Shown piece by piece: positions 7,377-15,184 of a stretch of 20,287 bases of DNA. This DNA is from JABCPE02 sp963516475. GTDB lineage: Bacteria > Bacteroidota > Bacteroidia > Flavobacteriales > Weeksellaceae. Under the pieces are notes generated by a model. That model saw nothing but the letters and a program-made list of their open reading frames with translations, made no database searches and was not told the origin of the DNA. Position 1 is the first letter of the stretch. Each line of letters opens with the position of its first letter. The position numbers and the translations under genes were made by a program. The stretch is from assembly GCA_963516475.1 (NCBI GenBank), contig CAUQBR010000018.1, forward strand, positions 1 to 20,287, read 5' to 3'.

Positions 7377-9284
7377 TTATATTCTTTCTTTTATAATCTC
7401 ATCTATAATTTCAGGATTGATAAGTGTAGAAGTATCCCCAAAATTATCATCTTTTCCTTCGGCTATTTTTCTTAAGATACGCCTTACAATCTTACCCGAG
7501 CGGGTTTTCGGTAGTGCAGAAACAAACTGAATTTTATCCAGCTTCGCGATAGGCCCCACTTGGTCAGAAATCAGCTGATTAATCTCCCTGCGGACTCTAT
7601 CCCTGTTTCTATCTTCGCTGACATCCTTTAAAATCACATATCCATAAAGAGCATTTCCTTTTATCTCGTGCGGATAGCCTACTATTGCGCTTTCTGCTAC
7701 GGACTGGTGCTCATTCACTGCATCTTCTATCGGCGCAGTACCCAGATTATGCCCTGATACGATGATGACATCATCCACTCGCCCTGTAATTCTGTAATAT
7801 CCTACCTCATCTCTCAGAGCTGCATCTCCTGTGAAAAACTTCCCTGGGAAAGCCGAGAAATAAGTTTCGCGATATCTTTCGTGGTCACCCCATATTGTCC
7901 TTGCGATAGACGGCCAAGGTAATTTGATGCAAAGATTTCCTTCCACCTGATTACCAGAAATTTCGTTTTTCTGCTCATCCATCAGCACTGGCTGAACACC
8001 TGGCAGCGGAAGTGTAGCATACATAGGCTTTGTAGGAGTGATGAATGCCAGTGGAGAAATCAGAATTCCCCCTGTTTCGGTCTGCCACCAAGTGTCCACT
8101 ATCGGACATCTTTTTTTACCTACATTGTCATTATACCAGCGCCAAGCCTCATCGTTAATAGGCTCTCCCACTGTTCCGATTACTCTGAGCGAACTCAAAT
8201 CATGTTTTTCCACCCATTCTGCACTTTCCTTTTCTAAAGAACGAATAGCAGTAGGCGCCGTGTAGAAATGAGTAATCTTATGTTTCGCAATAGTCTGCCA
8301 GAATCTGTCAGGATTTGGATAAGTAGGAATCCCTTCAAAAATCACAGTCGTAGCGCCATTTACCAGCGCTCCATACACTGCATAAGAATGTCCTGTAATC
8401 CAGCCTATATCGGCAGTACACCAGAACACATCATTTTCTCTATAATTAAATACATTTTTAAAAGTATAACCAGTGTAGACCATATAGCCGCCACAAGTGT
8501 GAAGCATTCCTTTTGGTTTTCCTGTAGAACCCGATGTATAAAGGATAAACAAAGGATCTTCTGCATCCATGATTTCAAAAGTATTATCTACCTCTGCTTT
8601 ATCCAAAAGCTCTTGAAGCCAAAAATCTCTTCCTTCTTTCATGGTAACTTGGCATCCTGTTCGTTTTACAGTCAGCACTTTTTCTACACTTGGGCAGTTT
8701 TCTAATGCTTCATCTACGATACCTTTCAGCTCTATTTTTTTACTCCCTCTGTAGCTTCCATCAGAACAGATAACCAGTTTACATTCACAGTCATTGATTC
8801 TAGAAGCAAGCGCTGCTGAAGAAAACCCAGCAAAAACCACCACATGAACAGCGCCAACCCTCGCACAAGCCAGCATGGCTATCGGTAGTTCTATGACCAT
8901 TGGAAGGTAAATGCAAACTCTGTCGCCCTTTTTCACTCCTTGGCTACGAAGAACAGCCGCCATCTTCCCTACTCTTTCATGAAGTTCTTTGTAAGATAGC
9001 TTAATTGCTGCTTCATCAGGGCTGTTAGGTTCCCAGATGATTGCTGTTTTATCAGGATTTTCCGCTAAATGACGGTCTATACAGTTCTCTGCAATATTGA
9101 GTTTTGCATTCTTAAACCATTCTATTTTAGCATTATGCACATCATATTCCAGCACGCTATCCCATTTTTTGTTCCAGATAAAATTTTTATCTGCTATCTG
9201 TTCCCAAAATTTTTCAGGGTCGCTTACTGATTTTTCATATTGCTTAAAATAGTCTGGAAGACTGTCTATCAGATACTTACTCAT
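7377..9284 (-). CDS. acs: Acetyl-CoA synthetase (AMP-forming)
   Basis: Acs (635 residues) activates acetate with ATP and CoA through an acetyl-adenylate. Visible blocks: the N-terminal ACAS segment FWEQIADKNFIWNKKWDSVL; the P-loop YTSGSTGKPKG at 249-259; GTVGEPINDEAW at 370-381; VDTWWQTETGG at 396-406, with the tryptophan that limits the acyl pocket to acetate; TGD at 485-487; the hinge GRVDD at 501-505; and RSGKIVRR at 595-602, whose lysine 598 corresponds to the catalytic lysine that is reversibly acetylated in other bacteria. The segment VSGHNLGTAPIEDA carries Asn where the Salmonella-type enzyme has Arg (GHRLGTAEIE). No acetyltransferase/deacetylase partner gene is adjacent, although an unrelated GNAT gene lies about 1 kb away. 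The start is set by the family N-terminus. A -7-like TAACTTTA (9302-9309) is a weak promoter candidate. Confidence 0.97.
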   Translation of the reverse strand: MSKYLIDSLPDYFKQYEKSVSDPEKFWEQIADKNFIWNKKWDSVLEYDVHNAKIEWFKNAKLNIAENCIDRHLAENPDKTAIIWEPNSPDEAAIKLSYKELHERVGKMAAVLRSQGVKKGDRVCIYLPMVIELPIAMLACARVGAVHVVVFAGFSSAALASRINDCECKLVICSDGSYRGSKKIELKGIVDEALENCPSVEKVLTVKRTGCQVTMKEGRDFWLQELLDKAEVDNTFEIMDAEDPLFILYTSGSTGKPKGMLHTCGGYMVYTGYTFKNVFNYRENDVFWCTADIGWITGHSYAVYGALVNGATTVIFEGIPTYPNPDRFWQTIAKHKITHFYTAPTAIRSLEKESAEWVEKHDLSSLRVIGTVGEPINDEAWRWYNDNVGKKRCPIVDTWWQTETGGILISPLAFITPTKPMYATLPLPGVQPVLMDEQKNEISGNQVEGNLCIKLPWPSIARTIWGDHERYRETYFSAFPGKFFTGDAALRDEVGYYRITGRVDDVIIVSGHNLGTAPIEDAVNEHQSVAESAIVGYPHEIKGNALYGYVILKDVSEDRNRDRVRREINQLISDQVGPIAKLDKIQFVSALPKTRSGKIVRRILRKIAEGKDDNFGDTSTLINPEIIDEIIKERI

Positions 9285-9376
9285 TTAGGAGAATTATTAA
9301 ATAAAGTTAAATTCTATAATACACATTTTTAAGGCGGCAATTTAAGAAAATTTAATTAAATAAGACCGAATATCAT

Positions 9377-10615
9377 CTATTTTTTGAATATTTCTTCTAT
9401 CGGAATTTGATTTTCTGAATAACTGATTAACACGGCAAAGTCAATAAAATCCGTTGTATTTTTTCCTTTAAGTTCAGTTTTATTACTCTTTTTAAAAAGT
9501 TGTTTAACTTCCATCAAATCTGTGCCTTTGTGATATGGAGAATTTTCAGTATTAAGCTTAAAAAGCGTAATATCAGAAAGTTTCATTTTCTTTAGTTTTC
9601 CAATTCCTTTAAAATACTCTTTCCAATAATCACCAATTCCATATCCCTTTTCTATTGTATAAGTCTTATAATTACCCTGTTTATCATAAATTTTATTCCA
9701 AAGAACTTTACTTTTTGTGAGATATCCCATTACACTGAGCACCTTATTTTTTTCATAAATATTCTGTTCAATCAATCTTGTAAAAAAAGATGGGTTATCT
9801 CCTTCTCTTGCCTTTTGAATATGAAAAAATCCATATTTAAAAAATTGTTTTTTGCTCCCTAACTGATATTTTTCTTTCAAATAAATATAATTATCAAAAA
9901 TTATCTGCTCTCTATCTCTTTTATCATTAAAATTATACTCAATATTTTTGAGAATAAAATGAAAGTCATCTATATTTTTAATTTTATCTTCAAAAATCCC
10001 TTTATTTCTCCGATAACTTTCAATAAACGATTTTAATTGTTTTTCCAAACCTTCATTATCAATACCAAAATCAGTATTTTCATCAAGAAAAATTTTTTCT
10101 AAATAACTTCTTTCTTCCCAATTTTGGATATTTTCTGTAAGGTATAAAATATGTTTTATTGGGAATTTATATTCATTTATTACATCACAACCAAGAATTT
10201 GAACTGGATTTTGTGGATATTTTTTATTTAGTTCTCGTAAATTTTTCCAATGATTAAAGGTTTCTATAGTTCCTTCCTGATTTACAATACTTTGGAAAGC
10301 CAAAACTAAATCTTTCAATAACTTTTCATCGCCATTTTCTAAATATTTTTGAAAATAAAAAGCTTGGCTAAAATTTGTTTCTGAAAAATAATAATCCAAA
10401 ACACCTTGTCGCTTTAAATCATTGATAATCAATTTTTCAACTTCATATGTTTTCGCACTTCCGTGATATGCACCAAATCCTATAACTTCAAAATTTGTCT
10501 CAGAAAAACGAAAGTCTAAAGCCAGCATATCAAACCTATTTTCCTTTAAATACACCTTTTTATCTTGAGCAAATAGGTTTATTGAAATAAAAATAATAAA
10601 CACCAGCTTTTTCAT
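9377..10615 (-). CDS. Secreted erythromycin-esterase-like (EreA-superfamily) protein, function unknown
   Basis: A 412-residue protein with a short signal peptide (MKKLVFIIFISINLFA, cleavage probably before Q17), so probably periplasmic or exported. Four blocks in order resemble the Ere fold: IGFGAYHGSAKTYEVEKLI at 45-63 (compare GESTHG with the catalytic His; His51 here), FSETNFSQAF at 77-86 (Glu79), ILGCDV at 140-145, KRDREQIIFDNYIYL at 232-246 (compare RDxxMxxN), and YGFFHIQKA at 261-269 (His265). The glutamate that precedes the first histidine in EreA/EreB-type GExxHG is Gly48 here, so lactone hydrolysis should not be assumed. The TraB/ChaN-like superfamily is the alternative home. It has its own good promoter and is followed after 92 bases by acs on the same strand with no clear terminator between. 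Confidence 0.6.
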   Translation of the reverse strand: MKKLVFIIFISINLFAQDKKVYLKENRFDMLALDFRFSETNFEVIGFGAYHGSAKTYEVEKLIINDLKRQGVLDYYFSETNFSQAFYFQKYLENGDEKLLKDLVLAFQSIVNQEGTIETFNHWKNLRELNKKYPQNPVQILGCDVINEYKFPIKHILYLTENIQNWEERSYLEKIFLDENTDFGIDNEGLEKQLKSFIESYRRNKGIFEDKIKNIDDFHFILKNIEYNFNDKRDREQIIFDNYIYLKEKYQLGSKKQFFKYGFFHIQKAREGDNPSFFTRLIEQNIYEKNKVLSVMGYLTKSKVLWNKIYDKQGNYKTYTIEKGYGIGDYWKEYFKGIGKLKKMKLSDITLFKLNTENSPYHKGTDLMEVKQLFKKSNKTELKGKNTTDFIDFAVLISYSENQIPIEEIFKK

Positions 10616-10629
10616 TTCTTTTTTGATTT

Positions 10630-10660
10630 TAAAGATATTATTTTTTCCAAAAAAAGCAAA
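10630..10660 (-). promoter_or_regulatory. Promoter of the EreA-like gene
   Basis: On the minus strand a perfect -33 TTTG (10657-10660) is separated by exactly 19 bases from TATCTTTA (10630-10637), a 7 of 8 match to TAnnTTTG. The implied transcript start near 10625 leaves a leader of only about 10 bases before the ATG at 10615. It is back to back with the pyr promoter, 20 bases away. Confidence 0.6.
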
Positions 10661-10679
10661 ATATATTTTTTATTTCGCT

Positions 10680-10706
10680 TTTGGTTCTATTTTTTTTATA
10701 TCTTTG
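10680..10706 (+). promoter_or_regulatory. Probable promoter of the pyrB-pyrC-carA-carB unit
   Basis: The -7 element TATCTTTG (10699-10706) is an exact consensus match and identical to the tRNA-Phe box. A TTTG lies at 10680-10683, but the spacer is 15 bases rather than 19, so the -33 assignment is uncertain. The implied start of transcription is about 10710-10712, at or next to the ATG of the leader reading frame, which would make that frame leaderless or nearly so. Confidence 0.5.
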
Positions 10707-10711
10707 TAAGA

Positions 10712-10783
10712 ATGAAAAAGCAAGAATTTTTAGAAAGTTTGTTGAGAGCAGATTTCTGCTCAAAAAGATATTTTATTTATTAA
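10712..10783 (+). CDS. Putative pyr leader peptide, 23 codons
   Basis: A short frame starts ATG at 10712 (MKKQEF...) and ends ...RYFIY with TAA at 10781-10783. Its last codons, TAT TTT ATT TAT, give a U-rich transcript stretch just before the stop, and the stop codon overlaps the first two bases of the terminator stem at 10782. This placement fits a regulatory leader peptide like PyrL of E. coli, where the ribosome rather than the peptide matters. There is no Shine-Dalgarno sequence, as is normal in Bacteroidota. The peptide sequence itself resembles nothing I know. The reading is supported by its position, not by homology. Confidence 0.5.
   Translation: MKKQEFLESLLRADFCSKRYFIY
10746..10761 (+). 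promoter_or_regulatory. Small hairpin before the U-rich pause region of the pyr leader
   Basis: GAGCAG (10746-10751) pairs perfectly with CTGCTC (10756-10761) around the loop ATTT. It lies inside the leader frame, 7 bases upstream of a U-rich stretch (10769-10781). In the enterobacterial pyrBI leader UTP-sensitive pausing occurs in a U-rich region ahead of the terminator; a pause role for this hairpin is inferred. Confidence 0.4.
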
Positions 10784-10812
10784 AACGAGGCTCGGTTGGC
10801 TTCGTTTTTTTT
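10782..10812 (+). terminator. Intrinsic terminator (attenuator) in the pyrB leader
   Basis: AAAACGAGGCT (10782-10792) pairs with GGCTTCGTTTT (10798-10808) around the loop CGGTT. The 11-position stem has two G-U wobbles and runs into eight consecutive T (10805-10812). It lies about 70 bases inside the predicted transcript and 20 bases before the pyrB ATG at 10833, so it must be bypassed for any pyr gene to be expressed. The 5' arm overlaps the leader stop codon, so a ribosome at that codon would prevent folding. Confidence 0.8.
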
Positions 10813-10832
10813 ATGTTTAAAACTAATGAACT

Positions 10833-11732
10833 ATGCTGGCAATATCTCATTTTAGCCCAAAGAAAATCGAGCATATTTTAGACCAAGCTTTGGAAATGGC
10901 AAATGGTAAAAAATACACAGCTCAGGATGAAATTTTCGTTTCCAATCTTTTCTTCGAAGACAGCACCCGCACCAAAATAAGCTTCGAAATGGCAGAAAGA
11001 AAACTTGGGCTTTCAGTTATTCCTTTTGACACTTCACAAAGCTCTGTAAACAAAGGCGAAAGCCTCTACGACACTGCGAAAACATTAGAAAGTATTGGGC
11101 TAAATCTCTTGGTAATTCGCCACGGACAAAACCAATATTACGATGAACTAAAAAACATCAAAATCCCTATTATCAACGCTGGAGACGGCACAGGAAACCA
11201 CCCGAGCCAGACCATGCTGGATCTGATGACCATAAAACAAGAATTTGGTTCTTTCAAAGACCTAAAAATCGTCATTGCAGGAGATGTGAAACACAGCCGC
11301 GTTGCCAATTCTGCTTGTGATATTTTGAGAAAATTAGGCTCAAAAGTCTATTTTTCTGGTCCTAGAGAATGGTTTGACGAAGGCAGCCTAATGAACGGAA
11401 CTTACCTAGAAATTGATGAACTAATTCCAGAAATCGATGTCCTCATGCTTCTAAGAATACAGCACGAAAGACATCACCAAAAAATAAAATATTCTCCAGA
11501 AGAATACCTCAGAAAATATGGGCTTACCAAAGAGCGAGAAAAGAAAATGAAGCCCAGCTCTATCATCATGCATCCCGCACCAGTAAACAGAAATGTGGAA
11601 ATAGACTCCGACTTGGTGGAATGCTCCCGCTCCCGAATTTTCAAACAAATGGAAAACGGAGTTTTCGCGCGAATGGCTATTTTAAAAAACATCTTGGAAC
11701 AAAAAGGCTTTACATTCAAAGAAATAAAATAA
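10833..11732 (+). CDS. pyrB: Aspartate carbamoyltransferase, catalytic chain
   Basis: PyrB (299 residues, usual length) joins carbamoyl phosphate and aspartate in the second step of pyrimidine synthesis. The carbamoyl-phosphate site is FFEDSTRTKISF at 40-51, SVNKGES is at 71-77, NHPSQTMLDL at 122-131, the aspartate-loop region RIQHERHHQ at 208-216, and HPAPVNRNVEI at 247-257. By eye it is closest to the short Bacillus-type enzymes, which act without a PyrI regulatory chain, and no pyrI is adjacent. It is the first enzyme gene of the unit, behind the leader attenuator. The ATG at 10833 fits the family N-terminus; the gap to pyrC is 5 bases. Confidence 0.95.
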   Translation: MLAISHFSPKKIEHILDQALEMANGKKYTAQDEIFVSNLFFEDSTRTKISFEMAERKLGLSVIPFDTSQSSVNKGESLYDTAKTLESIGLNLLVIRHGQNQYYDELKNIKIPIINAGDGTGNHPSQTMLDLMTIKQEFGSFKDLKIVIAGDVKHSRVANSACDILRKLGSKVYFSGPREWFDEGSLMNGTYLEIDELIPEIDVLMLLRIQHERHHQKIKYSPEEYLRKYGLTKEREKKMKPSSIIMHPAPVNRNVEIDSDLVECSRSRIFKQMENGVFARMAILKNILEQKGFTFKEIK

Positions 11733-11737
11733 ATAAT

Positions 11738-13003
11738 ATGAAAATCATTAAAAACGGAAAAATCCTTGACCAACAAGGGAATTTAGTCCAAAAAGACATT
11801 CAGATAGAAAATGGTCTTATCACCAAAATTTCTGAAAACATAGAGAATCCAAACGCCGAAATCATAGACGCCGAAGGGAAATTCATCAGCCCTGGGTTTA
11901 TCGATGTGCATGTCCATCTCCGTGAGCCTGACGGGGAACACAAAGAGACCATCGCTACAGGCTCCATGGCAGCCGCAAAAGGCGGATATACCACTATTTG
12001 CCCGATGCCAAACACCAATCCCGTTCCTGACAGAGCCGAGCGTTTCGATGATTTATTAAAACGAATCCAAAAATCCGCTGTCATAAAAATAAGACCTTAT
12101 GGAGCTATTACGGAAGATTCCAAAGGCGCAAAACTGACTGATTTTCAGGTTTTAAAAGAAAAAGGAGCCGTAGGATTTACTGATGACGGTGTAGGAATTC
12201 AGGAAGCTGGCGTAATGTATGAAGCCATGCAGGAATCCACCAAAGTAAATCTGCCTATCGTAGCCCACTGCGAAGACAATTCGCTTATTTTAGGAGGCTG
12301 TATTCATGATGGAAAAAAAGCAAAAGAATTAGGATTAAAGGGCATCCCAAGTGTTTGTGAATCAGTGCATATCGCTCGTGATATTTTATTAGCCGAAGCT
12401 GCTGGTGCGCATTATCATGTCTGCCATGTTTCCACAAAAGAATCTGTGAGAGTCATCGCCGATGGGAAAAAGGCCGGAATCCGTGTAACTGCCGAAGTTT
12501 CGCCGCATCATTTGGTTTTAACCGAAGATGATATTCCTAATGGAGATACCAATTACAAAATGAACCCTCCTCTCCGTGCCAAAGAAGACCAATTGGCTCT
12601 AATCAAAGGGCTGGAAGAGGGTATCATCGACTGCATTGCGACCGACCACGCTCCACACACCGAGGACGAAAAAAGCCGAGGAATGTATGATTCGCCTTTT
12701 GGAATTGTGGGATTTGAGACCGCTTTTCCTGTCCTGCACACCAGATTTGTAAAAACTGGAAAATGGTCTCTGAAACAGCTCATCGACTGGATGACCATAA
12801 AGCCAGCCGAAGTTTTTAACCTTGATAAAGTAGGAAAAATGGAAGTGGGATACCATGCCGACCTGACTTTCATTGACCTTGAAAAAACTCAAAAAGTAGA
12901 CAAAAACACCTTCGTTTCCAAAGGAAGAAACACGCCTTTTGACGGCTGGGAATGCACAGGCTGGCCAGTAACAACCTTTGTAAACGGAGAAAAAGTTTAT
13001 TAA
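11738..13003 (+). CDS. pyrC: Dihydroorotase (type I)
   Basis: A 421-residue zinc amidohydrolase that closes carbamoyl-aspartate to dihydroorotate. Metal and substrate residues are visible: DVHVHLREP at 56-64 (His58, His60), PMPNTNP at 89-95, the TDDG region at 148-151, AHCED at 176-180, HVCHVSTKES at 227-236 and DCIATDHAPHTEDEKS at 298-313 (catalytic Asp303). The open frame extends upstream into pyrB, but the ATG at 11738 is chosen because the family starts here and it lies 5 bases after the pyrB stop. All zinc ligands are present, so this is an active PyrC and not an inactive PyrC-like subunit. Confidence 0.95.
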   Translation: MKIIKNGKILDQQGNLVQKDIQIENGLITKISENIENPNAEIIDAEGKFISPGFIDVHVHLREPDGEHKETIATGSMAAAKGGYTTICPMPNTNPVPDRAERFDDLLKRIQKSAVIKIRPYGAITEDSKGAKLTDFQVLKEKGAVGFTDDGVGIQEAGVMYEAMQESTKVNLPIVAHCEDNSLILGGCIHDGKKAKELGLKGIPSVCESVHIARDILLAEAAGAHYHVCHVSTKESVRVIADGKKAGIRVTAEVSPHHLVLTEDDIPNGDTNYKMNPPLRAKEDQLALIKGLEEGIIDCIATDHAPHTEDEKSRGMYDSPFGIVGFETAFPVLHTRFVKTGKWSLKQLIDWMTIKPAEVFNLDKVGKMEVGYHADLTFIDLEKTQKVDKNTFVSKGRNTPFDGWECTGWPVTTFVNGEKVY

Positions 13004-13023
13004 CCAAACACCAACTAATAAAA

Positions 13024-14103
13024 ATGAACAAAAAACTCATATTAGAATCAGGAGAAGTTTTCTACGGAGAAGGCTTTGGAGCGGATACAGAGACCAGCGG
13101 CGAAGTGGTTTTTAGCACAGGAATGACTGGCTATCAAGAACTTATCTCTGACCCTTCCTTTTGTGGGCAAATCGTCTGCATGACCTACCCGCTCATCGGG
13201 AATTATGGAATCAATCGTGATGATTACGAAAGCATAGAACCAGCCATCAAAGGGCTGATTATCAAAGAACTTTGCGATATGCCTTCTAACTTTCGTTCTC
13301 AACTCACTCTGGATGAACTCTTTAAGAAAAAAAATCTTTCAGGAATTTCAGGGATTGATACCCGAAAACTAACCCGAATTCTCCGAAACAAAGGTGTAAC
13401 GAAAGGTAAAATTGTCAGTGCTAATGCAGATGAACAAAACATCATCAATGAACTGAAAGCCACCATTTTACCTAATAATCAAATCAAACAGGTTTCTACC
13501 AAAACTCCCTACGCCAACCCTGGCAGAGGCTTTAAAGTGGTGCTGATGGATTTTGGTGCAAAACTCGGCATCATCCGTGAATTATCCCAAAGAAACTGCG
13601 ATATCACGGTGGTTTCTCACGATACCTCAGCCGAAGAAATCCTGCTAATGGCTCCTGACGGCGTGATGCTCTCCAACGGCCCTGGCGATCCGCAGGACAT
13701 CCCTCATGCACACGAAACCGTGAGAAAACTCCTTGGCAAAGTTCCTATTTTTGGGATTTGTATGGGACATCAGGTAATAGGGCTGGCGTGCGGTGCGAAG
13801 ACTTTTAAACTAAAATTCGGGCACAGAGGTGGCAATCATCCTGTTTTGGATTTAAGAACCAATAAAGTTTCTATCACTTCCCAAAACCACGGCTATGCTA
13901 TTGACCAAAACAGTCTGAAAGACACTGATTTAGAGGAAACCCACATCGCGCTGAATGACCGCACGAATGAAGGAGTCCGCCACAAGAAATACCCTTGTTT
14001 CTCTGTCCAATACCACCCAGAGGCAAGCCCAGGCCCAGAAGATGCCAATTATCTTTTTGATGACTTCATCCAAATGATGGAAGATTTTAAAAAAGAGTGC
14101 TAA
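13024..14103 (+). CDS. carA: Carbamoyl-phosphate synthase, glutaminase (small) subunit
   Basis: CarA (359 residues) releases ammonia from glutamine and passes it to CarB. The N-terminal CPSase_sm domain shows EVVFSTGMTGYQE at 27-39. The class I glutamine amidotransferase domain has LSNGPGDP at 216-223, the nucleophile elbow GICMGHQ at 244-250 (Cys246) and YHPEASPGP at 330-338 (His331, Glu333), so the Cys-His-Glu triad is complete. The frame is open from 12952, but the ATG at 13024 matches the family start and lies 20 bases after pyrC. Unusually, carB does not follow directly: two unrelated genes lie in between. Confidence 0.96.
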   Translation: MNKKLILESGEVFYGEGFGADTETSGEVVFSTGMTGYQELISDPSFCGQIVCMTYPLIGNYGINRDDYESIEPAIKGLIIKELCDMPSNFRSQLTLDELFKKKNLSGISGIDTRKLTRILRNKGVTKGKIVSANADEQNIINELKATILPNNQIKQVSTKTPYANPGRGFKVVLMDFGAKLGIIRELSQRNCDITVVSHDTSAEEILLMAPDGVMLSNGPGDPQDIPHAHETVRKLLGKVPIFGICMGHQVIGLACGAKTFKLKFGHRGGNHPVLDLRTNKVSITSQNHGYAIDQNSLKDTDLEETHIALNDRTNEGVRHKKYPCFSVQYHPEASPGPEDANYLFDDFIQMMEDFKKEC

Positions 14104-14168
14104 TATAAATTATACAAACTACTTTTTACTTATATTTTATTTTTAAATAATCAAAAAACTAAAATTAT

Positions 14169-15170
14169 ATGAAAAAATTATTTTTAGCATTATGTATTTT
14201 ATTGTTTAGTAAAACTTTTGCACAGACAAAAAAACCAGATTTTGTAGGATTTTATAGAGAAAGAGGTGGTATTTTCTACATTAAGGAAGACAAAACTTTT
14301 TTAATTGTAGCTTATGCCACCCTCATCACAGGGACTTGGGATGTTAAAGAAATTAAAATTCACACTGATAAAGGGAAAAAATCACAAAAATTTGTGGTAC
14401 TTACACCCTATCGTCCAGAGTTTCCATTTTCTATTTTTGGAAGAAAAAATTCAGAAATAAAAATAGGCTATCAAATCGAATATGGTGCGGAGTGGATGAT
14501 TTCGGATGAAGTTTATATTGGGGGTTCTTTGGACAAAATGCAGGCGTTTTTCAATCCTTCACCCAATTGTTTCAAATCCGAATATATTTATAAAAACAAT
14601 GATTTACCCAAAGAGTTTATTTTAGCCGATTTAAACGAAAATGTCTATTTAGAAAAGGGAAAATATACCAATCTATTTTCTTTCCTTACAGAAGAATACA
14701 ATGATTTTCTGATAGCACACACACCAGCTGACCAGAATAATTCAATGGTTTATCATTTCCTACTTGGAGCAAATGGGATTGAAGATGAAGATGGCAACCC
14801 AATAGAAAAATCCAAAGAAGAAGATTTTGTAGAAGAAGACATTAAATTTTTTAATGAAATCTCCACTAAAAACCCTTATTTAAATGATAATTATCGGCTG
14901 AAAACAAAAAATGGAGATATAATTCCAGATACAGAGTTTGAAATCATAGAAATAGAATGCAAAAAATACTATAAAAACAAAAATGATAGTAAAGATTATT
15001 ACGAACTTTACGATGAAGATGCAGAAAAAATGATGAAGAATAAATACAAAAAAATTCCACTTAAAATTTTACCTTTTAAGAAATTCAAGCCTTTGAAAAC
15101 CAGCCTATTCCATGCAGAATGTAAAGATGGATATAAAAACAGCAAAAGAAAAATCTATTCAGGGGAATAA
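14169..15170 (+). CDS. Secreted protein of unknown function, tandem paralog 1
   Basis: I do not recognise this 333-residue family. A signal peptide (MKKLFLALCILLFSKTFA, cleavage probably before Q19) predicts export to the periplasm or beyond. No lipobox cysteine and no C-terminal sorting domain are visible. Blocks shared with the next gene are KEDKTFLI at 39-46, ITGTW at 53-57, LTPYRPE at 78-84, FGRKN at 90-94, GGSLDKMQAFFNPSPNCF at 118-135, LPKEFILADLN at 146-156, and near the end KYKKIPLK and FHAEC. The two shared cysteines could form a disulfide after export. The C-terminal third is rich in Lys, Glu and Asp. It begins 65 bases after carA; a -7-like TACTTTTT at 14120-14127 has no -33 partner, so cotranscription with the pyr genes is the simplest reading. 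Confidence 0.8.
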   Translation: MKKLFLALCILLFSKTFAQTKKPDFVGFYRERGGIFYIKEDKTFLIVAYATLITGTWDVKEIKIHTDKGKKSQKFVVLTPYRPEFPFSIFGRKNSEIKIGYQIEYGAEWMISDEVYIGGSLDKMQAFFNPSPNCFKSEYIYKNNDLPKEFILADLNENVYLEKGKYTNLFSFLTEEYNDFLIAHTPADQNNSMVYHFLLGANGIEDEDGNPIEKSKEEDFVEEDIKFFNEISTKNPYLNDNYRLKTKNGDIIPDTEFEIIEIECKKYYKNKNDSKDYYELYDEDAEKMMKNKYKKIPLKILPFKKFKPLKTSLFHAECKDGYKNSKRKIYSGE

Positions 15171-15184
15171 AAATCTAAAATACC

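Noticed and set aside
10781..10812. A PyrR-binding box in the pyrB leader
   Set aside because: GAGGCT is present as part of the terminator stem, but the rest of the Firmicutes PyrR consensus (ARUCCNGNGAGGYU) does not match and no pyrR gene lies in the window.
10681..10881. A 66-codon plus-strand frame across the pyr leader
   Set aside because: It starts at a TTG inside the promoter, crosses the terminator hairpin and ends inside pyrB in another frame. The 23-codon frame ending at the stem fits the region better.
11621..11737. A 39-residue N-terminal extension of PyrC overlapping pyrB
   Set aside because: It is pyrB sequence in another frame. Type I dihydroorotases start at the MKIIKNG segment, 5 bases after the pyrB stop.
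12952..13023. A 24-residue N-terminal extension of CarA overlapping pyrC
   Set aside because: The extension is pyrC sequence out of frame. The CarA family begins at MNKKLILESGE.
14088..14127. A terminator after carA that would separate it from the paralog pair
   Set aside because: Only a weak, bulged A/T stem with a ~20-base loop can be drawn, far weaker than the real terminators here. Cotranscription remains the simpler reading.
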